A stretch of 8,929 nucleotides of DNA from positions 1 to 8,929 of the forward strand of contig JAEZGQ010000179.1 of NCBI GenBank assembly GCA_023416895.1, given 5' to 3'. Positions 1 to 6,272 of this stretch are shown piece by piece (the stretch's first letter is position 1; each line of letters opens with the position of its first letter). The notes below the pieces were generated by a model, which had not been told where the DNA came from, did no database searches, and saw only the letters and a list, made by a program, of their open reading frames with translations. Made by a program: the position numbers and the translations under genes. The DNA comes from Bacillota bacterium (lineage in GTDB: Bacteria; Bacillota; Clostridia; Christensenellales; CAG-138).

Positions 1-32
1 CCCCCGAGCCCCAAGCGCTTTTTGCTGGCCTG

Positions 33-66
33 AAGCGGTCCTTCCTTAACATGGAAAGGCCGCTTT
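33..66 (+). terminator. Terminator-like hairpin of an upstream gene
   Basis: Bases 33-45 and 53-65 form an imperfect 13-pair stem (AAGCGG at the base pairing with CCGCTT, one G-T wobble and one mismatch) around the 7-base loop TTAACAT. A short T-rich stretch follows on the plus strand. It probably ends a plus-strand gene lying to the left of the window. The T tract is interrupted, so termination is less certain than the stem itself. Confidence 0.5.
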
Positions 67-85
67 GTTACGGCTTGTTCTACCC

Positions 86-114
86 TACAAAACGGGGCAA
101 CTTTGTGGTACAAT
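86..114 (+). promoter_or_regulatory. Candidate promoter of the 144-557 gene
   Basis: An extended -10 element, TGGTACAAT (106-114), lies 29 bases before the TTG start at 144. The hexamer 17 bases further upstream is TACAAA (86-91), a poor -35 match, which the TG extension may compensate. The resulting leader would be about 20 bases and contain only the ribosome binding site. Found by motif reading alone. Confidence 0.45.
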
Positions 115-143
115 CCGTGTAATGCTCTCTTGGAGGAAAAGCT

Positions 144-557
144 TTGAAACTTGCCGCTTCCGTAGTAAACCTTGTTCTTTGGGTGTGGTTTTTTGGCTGC
201 ATCGTTACTTATCGAACAAAAAAGTACGTGCTGGTGGAAGGCATGGGCGTAAAAAGCGTGGAGTTTGGTGCGCTTTGCCTGTTTTCTTTGGCGCTGGCGC
301 TGTTTTTTGCCATGCACGCGGTGGGGAAGTGGGTACTGCTTGCCGTACTTGCGCTTTGGTTTACGGTACAGTTTTTTTGCCATTGGCGCTATACCATTTT
401 CGGCGTTTCCCAGGAGAAGCTTTGCGGCTACAATGCGTGCTTTCAAAACACGCTGCACCTTATCCCCGCATCAACAAAAAGGCTTGTACCGGATTTTTAC
501 CATATGGTTTTACACCTTTTGATCGCTGTTTCCGCCGTATTAACTGCGCTTAGCTAA
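144..557 (+). CDS. Hypothetical four-helix membrane protein
   Basis: This 137-residue protein is not recognised. It is an integral membrane protein with four likely helices near residues 4-22, 41-57, 61-78 and 118-135. The loop between helices 3 and 4 (about 79-117) is the most distinctive part, with an HWRYTIFG segment at 80-87, a GYNACF segment at 95-100, and IPAS followed by RLVPDFYH at 107-120, rich in aromatic residues and histidines. The start is TTG at 144, chosen because GGAGG sits at 132-136 with a 7-base gap and a candidate promoter lies just upstream. The transporter gene at 725 lies 167 bases downstream on the same strand; co-transcription is possible but not shown. No enzyme motif is visible. 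Confidence 0.75.
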   Translation: MKLAASVVNLVLWVWFFGCIVTYRTKKYVLVEGMGVKSVEFGALCLFSLALALFFAMHAVGKWVLLAVLALWFTVQFFCHWRYTIFGVSQEKLCGYNACFQNTLHLIPASTKRLVPDFYHMVLHLLIAVSAVLTALS

Positions 558-724
558 AGCGTGTGACGGAAGTTGTTGACGATGGAGCGTGCATCCGTTA
601 AGCTGTGATAGGCACGGCGCGCCAATGCGTACACGACTATAGAAGCGTATAAGCGCTATGCTTAAGTTATGTTTTTTCGCGCAGAGGGCGGGTTTGCCCA
701 AAATACTTTTGAAAGAGAACGATC

Positions 725-1636
725 ATGAACAAAGCGACGTTTCGCAACACCCTTCTTTTATTGCTTACGGCAACCATTTGGGGCTTTTCGTTTGTGGCAC
801 AAAGCAAGGGGATGGAGCATGTTGGCCCGCTCACGTTCAACGGTGTGCGCGCGGTGCTCGGCGGGCTTGTGCTCGTGCCGTTTGCCGCCATGCAGGCGGC
901 CTCTAACCGCAAGAAGGGTATAAAAACCGACCGCCGCGCGCTTCTTTGGGGCGGGCTTTGGTGCGGCATATTCCTGTTTTTCGCAAGCAGTCTACAGCAG
1001 TACGGCATCCTTTATACGAGCGTTGGCAAGTCCGGTTTCATCACGGCGTTTTACATTGTACTCGTACCCATTTTCGGCCTGTTTTTGAAAAAGAAAACCG
1101 GAGCTTTGGTTTGGGTGAGCGCACTCATCGCGCTTGTGGGGCTTTACCTTCTATGCATTACGGAGCAGTTCAGCGTCAATTTGGGCGATGTGCTCACGCT
1201 TGGTTGTGCGGTGCTTTTCGCAGGGCATATTCTCGTAATCGACCACTTCGCTTCCAAGGTGGACGGTGTTACCCTTTCCATGCTTCAGTTTTTTGTAAAC
1301 GGCGTTTTGGCGTGCTCTGCGGCGCTCATTTTTGATAAGCCAAGCCTCGCATCCATCCTTGATGCACGCTGGCCCATTCTCTATGCGGGTATACTGTCCT
1401 GCGGCGTGGCGTACACGCTGCAGATCATCGGCCAAAAGGGAATGAACCCCGCCGTGGCGTCGCTCATTTTAAGCCTCGAATCCTGCATTGCGGTGCTTGC
1501 CGGCTGGCTCCTTTTGAACCAAAGCCTCAGCGCGCGCGAGCTTGTTGGGTGCGCGGTAATGTTTGTGGCGATCATCCTCGCGCAGCTTCCCTCGAAAAAG
1601 GCGGCGAACATAACGCTTCAAGAAACTGCGCTATAA
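725..1636 (+). CDS. DMT superfamily transporter, EamA family
   Basis: This 303-residue protein has the layout of the drug/metabolite transporter superfamily: two EamA repeats of about five helices each (roughly residues 8-143 and 153-287), ten helices in total. Family-type features include TATIWGFSF at 15-23 in helix 1, the SLES segment at 250-253 near helix 9, and GWLLLNQSLS at 260-269. EamA proteins are inner-membrane exporters of metabolites such as amino acids or nucleotides; the substrate here cannot be predicted. The ATG at 725 is preceded by a purine-rich GAAAGAG (711-717), a modest binding site. Length is typical of the family. The gene ends 29 bases before a terminator palindrome at 1665 and converges with the surface-protein gene at 1794. 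Confidence 0.93.
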   Translation: MNKATFRNTLLLLLTATIWGFSFVAQSKGMEHVGPLTFNGVRAVLGGLVLVPFAAMQAASNRKKGIKTDRRALLWGGLWCGIFLFFASSLQQYGILYTSVGKSGFITAFYIVLVPIFGLFLKKKTGALVWVSALIALVGLYLLCITEQFSVNLGDVLTLGCAVLFAGHILVIDHFASKVDGVTLSMLQFFVNGVLACSAALIFDKPSLASILDARWPILYAGILSCGVAYTLQIIGQKGMNPAVASLILSLESCIAVLAGWLLLNQSLSARELVGCAVMFVAIILAQLPSKKAANITLQETAL

Positions 1637-1664
1637 CGGCGAAAACGGCAAAAGCAAAGCACGA

Positions 1665-1714
1665 AAAAGGGTTGGCGCATATGCGACAACCCCTTTTGTT
1701 GTTAAAAACCCCTT
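1665..1714. terminator. Bidirectional terminator, copy A of a dispersed palindromic repeat
   Basis: AAAAGGGTTG (1665-1674) pairs with CAACCCCTTTT (1687-1697, one bulged C) around a CGCATATGCG core (1676-1685). A-rich and T-rich flanks allow termination in both directions, which suits the convergent transporter (+) and surface-protein (-) genes. The same 50-base block recurs at 6273-6323. After the stem there is a second CCCCTTT (1708-1714) that could also pair with AAAGGG, giving an alternative fold. Confidence 0.8.
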
Positions 1715-1767
1715 TCGGGTACTTCATAACGGTGGGGCTTTTGCACTCAAGTTCACAGGTTCTATTT

Positions 1768-1783
1768 CCTCCTATATCGGAGG
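1768..1783. other. Small hairpin after the surface-protein stop codon
   Basis: CCTCC (1768-1772) and GGAGG (1779-1783) form a 5-pair stem with a 6-base loop, 11 bases beyond the minus-strand stop at 1794. No T tract follows in either direction, so it may stabilise the 3' end of the message or be chance. Confidence 0.3.
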
Positions 1784-1793
1784 TCAAGTCTTG

Positions 1794-3614
1794 TTATGCT
1801 TTTCTTCGCCGAAGAAACGCCACTGCCGTGCAGAGCGCAGCGAGTCCAACTATGAGATAAGAAACCGGTGTTGCCGCGTCGCCCGTCTGCGGTACTGCAA
1901 CTTCATCGATGATGAGGGAGATCGGCCACGATGCACCGGGGACTGAATAAGTTACCGTTGTCGTTCCGTTTTTGAGTGCTGTGAACGTGTATTGATCTCC
2001 ATTTTTCGTCATGGAGAGGAATGTGTTGTCATAATTCCAAACGCCTCCGACATACTGCGGTGCCCATGTAACCTGGCTGCCGGTAAAAAGCGTATAGCTT
2101 GACGGGAGGCCGGTGATGGTCGGCACAACTGGCGCCGCGTTGACCACCAATGTAAAGGACAGTGTGGCATCCGGATTTATGCCGTTGGAGGCCGTCAGCA
2201 CCACAGGGTAGCTCCCTGTCAAAAGCCCCGCGGCAATTTCCAGCTTCTTTGTTGTATTGTTCCAGGTAATTTTATCGTTGCCGGATGTTTTTGTTACCGT
2301 AGGCACGGGATAGCCATCTACGGTATAGTTGAGTGTCTCTGCGGCGGTATATCCTTCGACAAGCGTCATGCCCGTAGGGCCGGTAATGGTAGGCGCTGCC
2401 ATGCCGAAGATTACGATGTCGCTTTGGCCGGAAATGCCGTCTGCCCCGCCGACCGAGGGCAGCGTCAAAATGGCGGGATTTCCTAAAGCGGCAGATGCGA
2501 TGCTAGCACCTGTATCAAGAATCAGTGCGTTCGTGGATTTATATTCCAAATCGGCAGAGATATCCCCTGCCTGCACCGTATAGGAAAATGTGAGGTTGTT
2601 TGTGTCGCTGCCGGAACTATAATATGCAAATTGATCATTGTTCCCGGTCTCTAAAAGCAGTTTAGGCGTTCCCCCCACTAGAACAGGTTGGTCAAACACC
2701 ACATCGATGTTTATAACATCGCCGATACCATATGTTCCATCAGCGTTGTTTGCAATGACGTGGAAGATCACAGGGTTTGGCAGCACAACCGCAATGCTTA
2801 TGGTATCCGTATCGGTTCGATTGCCGCCGCTGCCGGAGAGGCCAAGGTCATTTGTGGTTATTTTAAGGGAGGCGGGGCCAGTGTATCCCGAAGTGGGGCT
2901 AAATGACAAACCATTCAGTGCCGCATTGATGTTCGAGATGGTTCCTTCAAAAGTCATTGTGACGTCGCCTGTTCCGCTGCCCACCGTGAAAACAAGGCCG
3001 GCGGTACCGCTAAGGCTGATAAGCCCTTTTGTAGCAGTTAGAGTAACCTGAACGGTGCCCCCGCCCGAATCCACATCCGATACGGAAAGTGCGTTCCCGT
3101 TACCTGACGAAAAAACGAGCACACCATCCTGCATAACACTCTGCGCTGCAGGAACGTTGTTCACGGGCGCATCGTTAACAGCCGTAACGAGCAAGGTTAC
3201 AGAGGCCGTAGCAGTCCCGCCGTCCGTGCCGTCATTTGCGGTAATGCTTAGCGTTACGTTTCCCGTCGAGTTTGGGAGGGTAAGAAATGTTAAGTTGGCG
3301 CCCGCAATATAGCTGTTGATATCTGCAACGGAACCGATAAGGATAACCATTGTCGAACCATTGCCGGAAGTGGTGACCCCGCTACCTGACAATGCGTACA
3401 AGGTACCGTTAGAAACGCTGAAAACAACGGTAAGCGTATCCCCATCTAGATCGCTAAAAGAAATGCCCGAAAGTGCAATTTCTGTATCCTCGGTTACGCT
3501 GATTGATGAGGGGGCGGTGATGCCTGGTGCCGCAGCATATGCGCCGACAGGAAACAGCATTGCTGCAAGTACCAAAGCCAACAGCATGGAAAGTGCTCTT
3601 TTCATTTTCTTCAT
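1794..3614 (-). CDS. Sortase-anchored surface protein with cadherin-like and Ig-like domains
   Basis: This 606-residue protein is exported and probably anchored to the cell wall. Residues 1-28 are a signal peptide (KK-K-R start, hydrophobic core, AYA-A cleavage region). Two cadherin-like modules follow (about 29-146 and 150-277), with DLDGD (56-60) and DVDSGGG (180-186) calcium-type loops and NDAP at 147-150. Next comes a beta module (about 280-404) with the GTPKLLLETG pattern (315-324) seen in large bacterial surface proteins, then two Ig-like modules (about 408-492 and 498-570). The C-terminus has a variant sorting signal, VPQTG (574-578), a helix (583-600) and RRRKA. The ATG at 3614 has GGAGGGAG upstream (3622-3629). 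Adhesion or cell-surface interaction is likely; the ligand is unknown, and no sortase gene lies in the window. It is monocistronic here. Confidence 0.9.
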   Translation of the reverse strand: MKKMKRALSMLLALVLAAMLFPVGAYAAAPGITAPSSISVTEDTEIALSGISFSDLDGDTLTVVFSVSNGTLYALSGSGVTTSGNGSTMVILIGSVADINSYIAGANLTFLTLPNSTGNVTLSITANDGTDGGTATASVTLLVTAVNDAPVNNVPAAQSVMQDGVLVFSSGNGNALSVSDVDSGGGTVQVTLTATKGLISLSGTAGLVFTVGSGTGDVTMTFEGTISNINAALNGLSFSPTSGYTGPASLKITTNDLGLSGSGGNRTDTDTISIAVVLPNPVIFHVIANNADGTYGIGDVINIDVVFDQPVLVGGTPKLLLETGNNDQFAYYSSGSDTNNLTFSYTVQAGDISADLEYKSTNALILDTGASIASAALGNPAILTLPSVGGADGISGQSDIVIFGMAAPTITGPTGMTLVEGYTAAETLNYTVDGYPVPTVTKTSGNDKITWNNTTKKLEIAAGLLTGSYPVVLTASNGINPDATLSFTLVVNAAPVVPTITGLPSSYTLFTGSQVTWAPQYVGGVWNYDNTFLSMTKNGDQYTFTALKNGTTTVTYSVPGASWPISLIIDEVAVPQTGDAATPVSYLIVGLAALCTAVAFLRRRKA

Positions 3615-3672
3615 CAGGTTACTCCCTCCAATTTATCAGAATTGCATGCTAACCTATGCGTAGGAGAAACAG

Positions 3673-3702
3673 GCCATCATGTTTTAAAATCGTTGTGATG
3701 GC
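3673..3702. promoter_or_regulatory. Inverted repeat upstream of the surface-protein gene
   Basis: GCCATCA (3673-3679) and TGATGGC (3696-3702) are exact inverted copies separated by 16 bases, about 60-90 bases upstream of the minus-strand start at 3614. It could be an operator for a dimeric regulator or a leader hairpin. No convincing minus-strand promoter could be placed next to it. Confidence 0.35.
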
Positions 3703-3839
3703 GCATTATCCATTGTGTGCACTGTTTCGAATTTGGTTCCGGCATATATTCCGGTGGCATTGGTTACGATTGGTCGCTGCAGGGGGATAAAGGCAAAGCT
3801 TGCCGTTACAAAGAATATCACGATTAAAAATGATTTTAT

Positions 3840-3853
3840 TTATAATATTATAA
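3840..3853. promoter_or_regulatory. Perfect AT palindrome TTATAATATTATAA
   Basis: This 14-base perfect palindrome lies in an AT-rich stretch. It contains TATAAT readable as a -10 element on both strands. Its halves equal those of the published PerR box (TTATAAT-N-ATTATAA), but the central base is missing. It sits 33 bases before the TTG of the damaged reading frame at 3886 and 226 bases upstream of the surface-protein start. Confidence 0.4.
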
Positions 3854-3885
3854 GGTGAAAAATTTCATTTGAACAGAAGTGTTTT

Positions 3886-4169
3886 TTGGCCGCGAAAGTT
3901 CCTGTTTTACGACACATAATCACTGCACTCGCCAATGTTTTGAAATGCTTTAAGCATAGCTACTGCAAAAAAACATTAATATCGGTGATGGCTTGTACAG
4001 CATTGCGCAGCTTTTTTCTAAAAAAGCGCCGAACAGAGCGCTTCAGGATGCCGCGTTTTACTGGCGAAACAACAAAAAAATCCAGCCGATCAATTCGCCC
4101 CTTGACTGGTTGGATAGGCGCATATTTTACTACAGAAAACCGACCTGGTCATGGTTTATTTTTTACTGA
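3886..4169 (+). pseudogene. Probable frameshifted small gene of unknown function
   Basis: Two adjoining plus-strand frames both read like protein. The first, from TTG 3886, gives about 29 plausible residues (KVPVLRHIITALANVLK and onward) up to an A7 run at 3967-3973. After that run the coding-like signal moves to another frame, which continues through IAQLFSKKAPNRALQDAAF and WLDRRIFYYRKP to the TGA at 4167-4169. One extra A in the run would join them into a protein of about 94 residues. The second half is rich in aromatic and basic residues with ordinary codons. No family is recognised and there is no good ribosome binding site. It may be a decayed gene, a homopolymer switch or a sequencing error; that it is coding at all is an inference. 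Confidence 0.35.
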
Positions 4170-4173
4170 CCAG
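4144..4173. repeat. Inverted repeat CTGGTCA / TGACCAG
   Basis: Exact 7-base arms at 4144-4150 and 4167-4173 with a 16-base AT-rich centre. The right arm overlaps the stop codon of the damaged frame (4167-4169) and precedes TATAAT at 4187. It may be a weak terminator (TTTTT at 4181-4185) or an operator beside a promoter. Confidence 0.4.
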
Positions 4174-4186
4174 AGTCATGTTTTTG

Positions 4187-4192
4187 TATAAT
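4187..4192 (+). promoter_or_regulatory. Candidate -10 element (TATAAT)
   Basis: A perfect TATAAT hexamer. The nearest -35-like sequence, CTGACC (4166-4171), is 15 bases upstream, which is short. A transcript from here would carry about 230 bases of leader before the zinc-ribbon gene at 4426. Confidence 0.3.
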
Positions 4193-4235
4193 TTACCAAA
4201 TATTGCGACACATACTTTTATTTTTTGCCATTTTA

Positions 4236-4244
4236 TGCTAAAAT
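4236..4244 (+). promoter_or_regulatory. Candidate extended -10 promoter of the protease operon
   Basis: TGCTAAAAT is an extended -10 element without an obvious -35. It lies about 20 bases before the first hairpin of the structured leader, so transcription from here would include the entire hairpin set. This is the better-placed of the two candidate promoters for the 4426-6214 unit. Confidence 0.35.
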
Positions 4245-4264
4245 TAACCACGGTTTCTGTTTTT

Positions 4265-4382
4265 AGATCTCCGTTGGAGGCTCTTCATCCTGCATTTGCT
4301 ATGGCAAATAGGGACATTGGCTACGTTCGCCATGCCAATTTTGATCTACGAGAACATTCAGTAGATCATGATCGGCTACTGA
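4265..4382 (+). ncRNA. Structured 5' leader with mutually exclusive hairpins
   Basis: Four consecutive stems can be read: CTCC/GGAG (4269-4272 with 4276-4279, plus AGA/TCT outside), ATTTGC/GCAAAT (4294-4299 with 4304-4309, loop TATG), ATTGGC/GCCAAT (4316-4321 with 4334-4339), and TGATCTAC/GTAGATCA (4342-4349 with 4361-4368). A fifth perfect stem, TCAGTAG/CTACTGA (4358-4364 with 4376-4382), uses GTAG of the fourth stem, so the two cannot form together. The set ends 28 bases before the AAAGGAGG site at 4411. This layout suggests a cis-acting regulatory RNA. It matches no riboswitch consensus I know, and there is no T tract after the last stem. Function is inferred from structure only. Confidence 0.45.
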
Positions 4383-4425
4383 TAGAAGGGTTCAGTTGCA
4401 TCAATCATTCAAAGGAGGAGTAAAA

Positions 4426-4710
4426 ATGCATCAAAAAATGACAAAGAAAATGATTCTTCTGTTCGTGCTATCCTGCGTTGCTTCGCTTTTAATCGGCGTT
4501 GCGCTGGGATACGGAATTCAAGCCCAAGGCCTTATGGGAGCGGCTGTGTCCAACGGGTCGGATGATCCCGATGGGCTGGGTGCTAGCCGTCCCAACTACA
4601 CGGATTGGCGTAACTTCACCTGCGTGAGCTGTGGGAAGGAAACGGGTAATTACTATGATTACGGCGTCCCCCTTAAGTGCCCGCTTTGCGGTGCGGAGAA
4701 TCCGAAGTAA
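4426..4710 (+). CDS. Small membrane-tethered zinc-ribbon protein
   Basis: This 94-residue protein starts with a basic segment (MHQKMTKK), one hydrophobic helix (about 9-30), a flexible Asp/Gly/Ser-rich linker (about 40-58) and a C-terminal zinc-ribbon or rubredoxin-like knuckle pair: CVSCG (66-70) and CPLCG (85-89). Four cysteines at 66, 69, 85 and 88 should bind a metal. The positive N-terminus suggests the ribbon faces outside the cell. The ATG at 4426 is chosen because AAAGGAGG (4411-4418) sits 7 bases upstream; a TTG at 4396 in frame precedes this site and is unlikely. It is the first gene of the unit ending with the PrsW-like protease and may be its partner or substrate. LSC (15-17) vaguely resembles a lipobox, but the hydrophobic helix continues past the cysteine. 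Confidence 0.82.
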   Translation: MHQKMTKKMILLFVLSCVASLLIGVALGYGIQAQGLMGAAVSNGSDDPDGLGASRPNYTDWRNFTCVSCGKETGNYYDYGVPLKCPLCGAENPK

Positions 4711-4740
4711 AGCGCTTTTGGTGGCAAAAAGAAGGAGTAT

Positions 4741-4842
4741 ATGGTTGAGCTACAAGCCTGCCTTCGAAAAAGAGGCGATGCTATGGAAACTTATATGAAT
4801 TTTGTCTCCTTTATGGCTGCCATTACTGAAGGCCGGCGTTAA
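4741..4842 (+). CDS. Candidate micro-ORF, translationally coupled to the next gene
   Basis: A 33-codon frame begins with ATG 4741 just after GAAGGAG (4731-4737, a 3-base gap, short). A second in-frame ATG at 4783 has AGAGG (4771-4775) with a 7-base gap and would give 19 residues beginning METYMNFVSFMAAITEG. The frame ends with TAA at 4840-4842, two bases before the ATG of the sensor-like gene, which itself has only a weak binding site. That arrangement fits translational coupling. No family is recognised; the peptide has no clear membrane helix. It is short enough to be chance, and conservation would decide. Confidence 0.4.
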   Translation: MVELQACLRKRGDAMETYMNFVSFMAAITEGRR

Positions 4843-4844
4843 TC

Positions 4845-5570
4845 ATGCGCAATAAACATTGTTTTTTGCGCGGCGCCCCTTTTGCTGCCGGAGTTTTGCT
4901 GCTGATCACCCTTTTGTGGACGGTGTGTTATACCGTGCTGGCTTTTGTGCGGCTTCTTCCTTTGGAGAAGCTAATTGCAGTGGGAGATGTCTATCAGCTT
5001 GCCCTCGGCCTTGGGGCTACGGTTGTTCTTTTCACACGCTTGAAACGAACCCAACGTAAGTACATCCTTCTTGGTACCGGGTTAGCCGTTTTTAGCTGGA
5101 CGGTAGGGCAGCTTTTCTGGTTTTCCTATACGCTGCTGGCGGATTCCCCTTTACCATACCCTTCCGTAGGGGACTTAGGGTTTACCGGTGCCTATTTTTT
5201 CCTGATCGGCGTAATTGGCCTGCTCAGTAAGGATTCCCCCAAAATCCCTTATGCGCCGCTGGCTTTTTTCATACTGCTGGTTCCTGCTCTGTTGGCGGTG
5301 GGCCAAAGCGCGCTGCCGGTGAAGTTGTATAATGTTGTTTTGGGTTGTGCCGCAGCCTATACGCTCTATAGGGCAATCCCTTTGGGAAAGCATAAAGAAT
5401 ACCGCTGGTTTCTATGCGGTATTCTTCTTTTGGCATTTACGGACGTTGTCTTTATGATTAGCGTCGTTTATTTCAGCGATAGCTTTACTCTGACCTCAGC
5501 ACCCTTGTACCCCCTTGCGCTTTCTGTTATAACTTACGGCATCCTAAAGGGAGAAGCGGACGAATTATGA
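4845..5570 (+). CDS. Eight-helix membrane protein resembling a sensor module
   Basis: This 241-residue protein is almost wholly membrane-embedded, with helices near 15-36, 46-65, 73-96, 112-127, 138-152, 163-178, 187-208 and 217-234. The segment PYPSVGDLGFTGAYFFLIG (104-122) resembles the P-P-S-x-x-D-x-x-(F/Y) signature of the membrane input regions found at the N-terminus of some GGDEF and histidine kinase proteins. Here no output domain follows, and the protein ends at GEADEL. The ATG at 4845 lacks a good binding site of its own (AAGG is too far upstream), so it probably depends on translation of the micro-ORF ending at 4842. Its stop overlaps the next start (ATGA, 5567-5570), so the product is likely made together with the PrsW-like protease and may control it. 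The sensor comparison is a motif impression; the exact function is unknown. Confidence 0.75.
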   Translation: MRNKHCFLRGAPFAAGVLLLITLLWTVCYTVLAFVRLLPLEKLIAVGDVYQLALGLGATVVLFTRLKRTQRKYILLGTGLAVFSWTVGQLFWFSYTLLADSPLPYPSVGDLGFTGAYFFLIGVIGLLSKDSPKIPYAPLAFFILLVPALLAVGQSALPVKLYNVVLGCAAAYTLYRAIPLGKHKEYRWFLCGILLLAFTDVVFMISVVYFSDSFTLTSAPLYPLALSVITYGILKGEADEL

Positions 5571-6214
5571 CTTACGCCGTCTTTATGGGAATGCTGATTC
5601 CACTTATATTCCTCATCATTTTGCTCAAGGGCGAAAACCGTAAGATGATGCTTTTTTTTACTTGGGGCATGGTGGCGTTTGTTTTGTCGCTGGCAGCAAG
5701 CAATGTCCTTGCTGCACGTTTGCAAATAAGCGTTTTTCAGCTTTCGGTAACATGGGCGCCTGTGATCGAGGAGATACTCAAATCACTTCCGTTGCTGTAT
5801 TTCCTGTTTCGGCGGAAAAACACGGAATATCCGCTTGTCTATTTCGCTATGGCTGCGGGAATCGGCTTTTCCATTCAGGAAAACTATCTATATCTTATGA
5901 GCTATACGAGCTTGGGTGGGTCGCTGACGTTTTATATGATCTTGCGCAGCATTACGACCTGCCTGATGCATGGGGTGACAACGGCGATCATCGGCTATGG
6001 CCTTACCCTCATCAGAAAATACGAGATCATGGTTGCGCCGTTGCTTTTTGGGCTATTTTCGGTGGTGATTATCCTTCATGCACTGTTCAATTTGTACATC
6101 AATTCCAGCGTCAAGCTGATTGGTATGCTCATACCGGTTCTTCTTTATATCGCCGGTCTGGTCATTCTTTATCTGCAGAAAGATCCTGAGCCTGGTGGGA
6201 AAGAACAAGGCTGA
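5567..6214 (+). CDS. PrsW-like intramembrane metalloprotease
   Basis: This 215-residue polytopic protein shows the conserved motifs of the PrsW family (related to CPBP proteases): APVIEEILK at 64-72 with E68, E69 and K72; FSIQEN at 101-106 with E105 and N106; TTCLMHG at 130-136 with H135; and HALFN at 171-175. The two glutamates and the histidine at 171 would bind the catalytic metal inside the membrane. In Bacillus subtilis PrsW makes the first cut in the anti-sigma factor RsiW, releasing SigW. No sigma or anti-sigma gene lies in the window, so the substrate is elsewhere or is the small membrane protein at 4426. Start ATG 5567 overlaps the upstream stop by 4 bases. The terminator at 6273 ends the unit. 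I give no gene symbol because orthology to B. subtilis prsW is not shown. Confidence 0.88.
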   Translation: MTYAVFMGMLIPLIFLIILLKGENRKMMLFFTWGMVAFVLSLAASNVLAARLQISVFQLSVTWAPVIEEILKSLPLLYFLFRRKNTEYPLVYFAMAAGIGFSIQENYLYLMSYTSLGGSLTFYMILRSITTCLMHGVTTAIIGYGLTLIRKYEIMVAPLLFGLFSVVIILHALFNLYINSSVKLIGMLIPVLLYIAGLVILYLQKDPEPGGKEQG

Positions 6215-6272
6215 CAATGGGAAGTGAGCGCTTCTGGAGCGTTTTGCGTGTTTTTCATAAGAAGTTGCAAAG

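Noticed and set aside
576..604. TTGACG as -35 of a transporter promoter
   Set aside because: The -10 at the right distance (TAAGCT) is poor, and no other hexamer nearby fits.
4440..4500. Lipobox in the zinc-ribbon protein
   Set aside because: The LSC motif lies in the middle of the hydrophobic helix, which continues well past the cysteine, so a membrane anchor fits better.
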